6,973 bases of DNA, taken from the NCBI GenBank assembly GCA_016867505.1, contig VGJH01000070.1, positions 1-6,973 on the forward strand, in the 5' to 3' direction. The notes beneath the pieces are model-generated. The model was given only the letters and a program-made list of their open reading frames with translations, was not told where the DNA came from and searched no databases. The stretch's first letter is position 1; every line of letters starts with the position of its first letter. Origin of the DNA: Candidatus Bathyarchaeota archaeon. Lineage in GTDB: Archaea; Thermoproteota; Bathyarchaeia; TCS64. Positions 5,530 through 6,973 of this stretch are shown here, piece by piece. Made by a program: the position numbers and the translations under genes.

Positions 5530-6973
5530 CCCAACAAGAATATCAATCAGTTAGTCCAAGCGATTTTTTCTATAGAAATAGAGAGATAGCTGGATTCAGT
5601 AATCCAAGTAGAGCAATATATGTTGGCGTAAGAGAACTTTTAGAAAATAGTTTAGATGCTTGTGAAAGCGCCCAACGCCCACCCAATATTTACCTTAGAA
5701 TAAGCGAAGTGTCAACCCAAAACAATGAAAATGGAACAGCAATCTACTATATTCGAGTTGAAGATAATGGGACAGGAGTCCCAGCTGAACAGATTCCAGC
5801 ATGTTTTACCCAAGTATTTTATGGATCAAAATACACTCTCAAGCAATCAAGAGGAACCTTTGGTCTAGGAGGAACTATGACTATCCTCTTTGGACAGATT
5901 ACTACCCATAAACCTGTTATTGTAACCTCAAGTACAGGAGAAGAAATTCACCAATACGAAATGATGATTGATATTCAGAGAAACCAAGCACAAATTTTAA
6001 GACATAGTATATATGCAAACGAAAAAAAATGGCAAGGTACGATCGTTGAATTACAGATGGAAGGTGATTACCCTCGCATACAATCACGAATGATCGAATA
6101 TCTGAAGCAAACTGCAATGGTTAACCCATACCTTGACTTGACTTTTGTTGATCCAAAAAATAGGTTATACAGATTTGAAAGAGGCACCGTGAAGATGCCT
6201 CCGCTCCCCAAAACTGTTCGTCCTCATCCACATGGAATTGACGTTGAGACTTTCCGTAGGTTAATATCAATTACTAAATCGAAAGATATGAAAAATTTCA
6301 TGATTGACCATTTCCAAGGCATTGGCTCTATTACTGCAGAACGATTCTTAGCTTTTGCAGGAATCGATAGCAAACAAAAACCAATCAACCTTTCACCAGA
6401 AGAGATTGTTAAAGCTGTTTATGCTGCAAAGGATTACAGTGATTTCATTCGCCCCGATTCAAGTTGCTTGAGTCCCATTAGCCCTGAATTACTTGAAACA
6501 GGAATTAAAAAAGAGCTGGATCTTACTGATGATGATTTTATTAAAACGGTCCAGCGTCCAGCTGCAACGTATAGCGGATATCCTTTTGTGATTGAAGCTG
6601 CAATCGTAGCTGGGAAAACGGTTCGAAAAATTGGTCAAGGAATTCACCTATATCGGTTTGCTAATAGGATACCCTTATTATTTGATGAATCCAGTTGTGT
6701 AAGTTTTAAGGTAATTAGTAAAAATATTAACTGGAAAACCTACAAAGTTGAGCAAGATACATCACTTGTAGTTGTTATTCATGTATGTTCAACAAAGATT
6801 CCCTACAAAAGTGTAGGAAAAGAATTCCTTGCTGATCAACCTGAAGTTGAAAAAGAAATCACTAACGCGATCCGTGAAGCAGCAAGGGATCTGAGAATAT
6901 TCATTAGCCGTAGTTACAAGCTTGAACGACAGCGTCATAGATTAAACATATTTGGTAAATATCTGCCTAAAAT
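5526..6973 (+). CDS. top6B: DNA topoisomerase VI subunit B (3' end beyond the window)
   Basis: Top6B is the ATPase subunit of the type IIB topoisomerase, which passes one duplex through a cut made by Top6A. The window holds 482 codons of a protein that usually has about 530. GHKL ATP-site motifs are ELLENSLDA (37-45; Glu37, Asn41), VEDNGTGVP (78-86, Asp80) and the lid SRGTFGLGG (108-116). The helix-two-turn-helix region includes HFQGIGSITAERFLAFAGI (262-280). The linker and transducer show LSPISPELLETG (315-326), RPAATYSGYPFVIE (344-357), FANRIPLLFD (378-387), INWKTY (401-406) and STKIPYKSVGKE (422-433), where Lys424 probably matches the ATP-sensing switch lysine. The ATG overlaps the KH stop as ATGA, so translation is coupled. 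top6A usually follows top6B in archaea and would be expected just past the edge. Confidence 0.96.
   Translation, partial: MTQQEYQSVSPSDFFYRNREIAGFSNPSRAIYVGVRELLENSLDACESAQRPPNIYLRISEVSTQNNENGTAIYYIRVEDNGTGVPAEQIPACFTQVFYGSKYTLKQSRGTFGLGGTMTILFGQITTHKPVIVTSSTGEEIHQYEMMIDIQRNQAQILRHSIYANEKKWQGTIVELQMEGDYPRIQSRMIEYLKQTAMVNPYLDLTFVDPKNRLYRFERGTVKMPPLPKTVRPHPHGIDVETFRRLISITKSKDMKNFMIDHFQGIGSITAERFLAFAGIDSKQKPINLSPEEIVKAVYAAKDYSDFIRPDSSCLSPISPELLETGIKKELDLTDDDFIKTVQRPAATYSGYPFVIEAAIVAGKTVRKIGQGIHLYRFANRIPLLFDESSCVSFKVISKNINWKTYKVEQDTSLVVVIHVCSTKIPYKSVGKEFLADQPEVEKEITNAIREAARDLRIFISRSYKLERQRHRLNIFGKYLPK

Noticed and set aside
5917..6117. Minus-strand open frame of 66 codons inside top6B
   Set aside because: It is antisense to conserved Top6B coding sequence and shows no independent motif.
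3791..6973. Eukaryotic origin, suggested by eIF1A, RIO1, Pno1-like and Topo VI genes
   Set aside because: There are no introns, genes overlap by ATGA and similar junctions, Shine-Dalgarno-like sites are present, and this gene set is typical of archaea.
1..6973. CRISPR array, insertion sequence, attachment site, tRNA or C/D-box RNA
   Set aside because: No spaced direct repeats, transposase motifs or tRNA-like folds were seen on either strand. Scattered TGATGA and CTGA strings fall inside coding sequence without the spacing of C/D-box RNAs.

Overview
This is an archaeal chromosome fragment with no mobile element, CRISPR array, tRNA or rRNA. The archaeal call rests on four right-hand genes: translation initiation factor aIF1A, the atypical kinase RIO1, a two-KH-domain ribosome-assembly protein (Dim2/Pno1-like) and topoisomerase VI subunit B. 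They are eukaryote-like in sequence, but they are intronless and packed with overlaps or very short gaps, as in archaeal operons. The window is AT-rich. The Top6B nucleotide-binding loop has the 'GSKY...SRGxFGLG' form that I recall from crenarchaeal and plant proteins, not the 'RGQQGIG' form I recall from many Euryarchaeota. That hints at a TACK- or Asgard-type archaeon, but I cannot place it further.

Layout. On the minus strand, 1-196 is the 5' part of a small membrane protein that runs off the left edge. A 96-base divergent promoter region follows, holding a perfect 8-bp inverted repeat. On the plus strand, 293-1486 encodes a class III (CaiB/FRC-type) CoA-transferase. It converges, with a 7-base gap and T-rich ends, on a minus-strand AAG/MPG-type DNA-alkylpurine glycosylase (1494-2075). 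Diverging from the glycosylase is a two-gene plus-strand unit with an ATGA overlap: an inositol-monophosphatase/FBPase-like phosphatase (2147-2953) and SfsA (2950-3636). A hairpin and T-rich tract follow. Then comes the core operon aIF1A (3791-4099), RIO1 (4110-4904), KH protein (about 4891-5529) and top6B (5526 to the right edge, about 482 residues seen).

How the genes work together. aIF1A acts in small-subunit initiation. RIO1 and the Dim2-like KH protein are known in eukaryotes, and to a lesser extent in archaea, as late small-subunit maturation factors acting near the 3' end of the small-subunit rRNA. Topoisomerase VI resolves DNA crossings and is linked to them here by position. The left and middle genes are accessory or metabolic: acyl-CoA transfer, base-excision repair, a sugar or inositol phosphatase, and SfsA, whose role is unclear. 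The glycosylase-phosphatase-SfsA stretch looks AT-richer than its flanks.

No clearly new system was found. The best leads are a KH gene with no ATG, GTG or TTG start for its first KH domain (an apparent CTG start overlapping RIO1), a glycosylase with two changed base-pocket residues, and the coupled phosphatase-SfsA pair.
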